From Coriobacteriales bacterium (lineage in GTDB: Bacteria; Actinomycetota; Coriobacteriia; Coriobacteriales; JAEZZM01), in the NCBI GenBank assembly GCA_029983705.1, contig JASBYZ010000079.1, positions 1 through 7,041 on the forward strand: a stretch of 7,041 nucleotides of DNA. Reading direction: 5' to 3'. A model generated the notes under the pieces. It was not told the DNA's origin, searched no databases, and saw nothing but the letters and a program-made list of their open reading frames with translations. Below, in pieces: positions 6,574 to 7,041 of the stretch. The first letter of the stretch is position 1. Each line of letters begins with the position of its first letter. A program made the position numbers and the translations under genes.

Positions 6574-6709
6574 TCAGGTTAGAATTCCTATTTATTAAAT
6601 TTTCTAATTAGATTGATAAATGCAATTAAATGATAACAAAATGGTAACAAATATACAAGGTAAATTATATAAATATTTTATCCGGCTGTATTAGCAACTT
6701 TAACGGTAT
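6574..6709. other. AT-rich intergenic region upstream of the LPXTG gene
   Basis: About 136 bp, very AT-rich, between the pepT terminator and the LPXTG gene. It holds the promoter described at 6630-6658 and an untranslated leader of about 65 nt. No reading frame, operator palindrome or riboswitch-like structure is evident. Confidence 0.6.
6630..6658 (-). promoter_or_regulatory. Sigma-70-type promoter of the LPXTG protein gene
   Basis: On the minus strand TTGTAT (6658-6653) and TATCAT (6635-6630) are 17 bp apart. The -10 box matches five of six consensus bases and is preceded by TG in the extended -10 position (TGT-TATCAT). The -35 box is only half-consensus. Transcription would begin near 6623. 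With the pepT terminator just upstream, this indicates independent transcription of the surface protein. Confidence 0.6.
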
Positions 6710-6739
6710 AAAAAAGCACCCCACAAATTTATGGGGTGC
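6710..6739 (-). terminator. Rho-independent terminator of pepT
   Basis: Arms GCACCCCATA and TGTGGGGTGC (minus strand, 6739-6716) surround AATT and are followed by T6 (6715-6710), 28 bp after the pepT stop. One pair is U-G in the minus-strand RNA, whereas the opposite strand would have a C-A mismatch, so the hairpin works best for leftward transcription. It is a sister copy of the terminator at 2931-2960. Confidence 0.92.
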
Positions 6740-6778
6740 ACAGAAGAGATATCTAAGTGAAAAAGGCTTAGTTTTTCT
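6710..6778. repeat. Direct repeat copy B: pepT gene-end module
   Basis: This is the partner of 2931-2999, with identical orientation, a constant offset of 3779 bp and 61 of 69 positions identical. It includes the last codons of pepT, the stop, the conserved spacer and the terminator. The two copies bracket the LPXTG gene and its promoter. Confidence 0.9.
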
Positions 6779-7041
6779 CGGCAAAAATTCTTACTAGTCG
6801 CTCGAGGATATCAACCATACCTTCGAGTGATTCCACTGGTACAAACTCACGAATTGAGTGGTAATTATAGCCACCGGTAGAGAGGTTTGGACATGGAAGT
6901 CCTCTAAAAGAAAGTTGAGATCCATCTGTACCACCTCTAATTGGTAGGGTGATAGGGCTATAGCCTGCTTTTTCGTAAGCATCGTGAGCGTTCTCAATTA
7001 AGAGTGGATGTTTTTCTACAATATCTGCCATGTTGTAGTAG
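6768..7041 (-). CDS. pepT: Peptidase T (tripeptide aminopeptidase), C-terminal part
   Basis: PepT is a cytoplasmic zinc aminopeptidase of the M20 family that removes the N-terminal residue of tripeptides, feeding peptide-derived amino acids to the cell. Only the last 90 or so residues are here; the frame is open through the right edge (YYN before MADIVEKHP), so Met at 7031 is internal, not the start. Diagnostic stretches are PIRGGTDGSQLSFRGLPCPN and STGGYNYHSIREFVPVESL. In the known structure, the Arg-Gly-Gly-Thr-Asp-Gly loop contributes to the substrate site and the His of GYNYH is a zinc ligand. The near-invariant spacing to this His marks PepT rather than other M20 peptidases. The gene ends ERLVRIFAEKN, stop at 6770-6768, and has its own terminator 28 bp later. 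Confidence 0.95.
   Translation of the reverse strand, partial: YYNMADIVEKHPLLIENAHDAYEKAGYSPITLPIRGGTDGSQLSFRGLPCPNLSTGGYNYHSIREFVPVESLEGMVDILERLVRIFAEKN

Overview
This 7.0-kb, AT-rich window comes from a bacterium with a Gram-positive-type wall. One gene ends in an LPXTG sortase signal, another carries a Cpl-7-like (CW_7) peptidoglycan-binding module, and a third needs the selenocysteine machinery. The mix of CW_7/SH3 modules, peptidase T and sortase substrates at moderate-to-low GC would suit a host-associated anaerobe such as an Atopobium/Lancefieldella-type coriobacterium or a low-GC Bacillota member. That placement is a guess; the sequence does not fix the genus.

Layout, left to right. 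(1) Positions 1-388, minus strand: 5' part of selD (selenophosphate synthetase), running off the left edge. Its catalytic Cys position is an in-frame UGA at codon 16, followed by a bacterial SECIS-like hairpin, so SelD itself is probably a selenoprotein. Stop-aware gene calling would miss or truncate it. (2) Positions 508-975, plus strand: a UspA-family universal stress protein with an intact ATP-binding motif, divergent from selD and closed by a strong terminator. (3) Positions 1052-2849, minus strand: a secreted, highly charged coiled-coil rod that should continue through a Pro/Ala linker into CW_7 and SH3-like wall-binding modules. It is broken twice here: an in-frame TAA at 1644-1646 and a one-base frameshift at an A7 tract at 1505-1511. 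(4) Positions 2989-6558, minus strand: a giant LPXTG surface protein of about 1190 residues with a signal peptide, acidic low-complexity stalk, long beta-helix-like body, proline-rich wall spacer and LPKTGD sorting signal. It has its own promoter and terminator. (5) Positions 6768-7041, minus strand: the C-terminal end of peptidase T (pepT), running off the right edge.

The pepT and LPXTG genes end in the same 69-bp module (61 of 69 positions identical). It covers the last codons, the stop, a conserved spacer and a rho-independent terminator. The two copies are direct repeats bracketing the adhesin gene, so recombination between them would cleanly remove it. Together with the broken neighbour, this marks 1.05-6.7 kb as an accessory surface-protein region lying between housekeeping genes (selD, usp, pepT). 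I found no RNA genes, CRISPR array or transposase. The most notable items are the selenocysteine SelD, the duplicated gene-end module and the double lesion in the wall-binding coiled-coil gene. I see no clear evidence of a wholly new multi-gene system.
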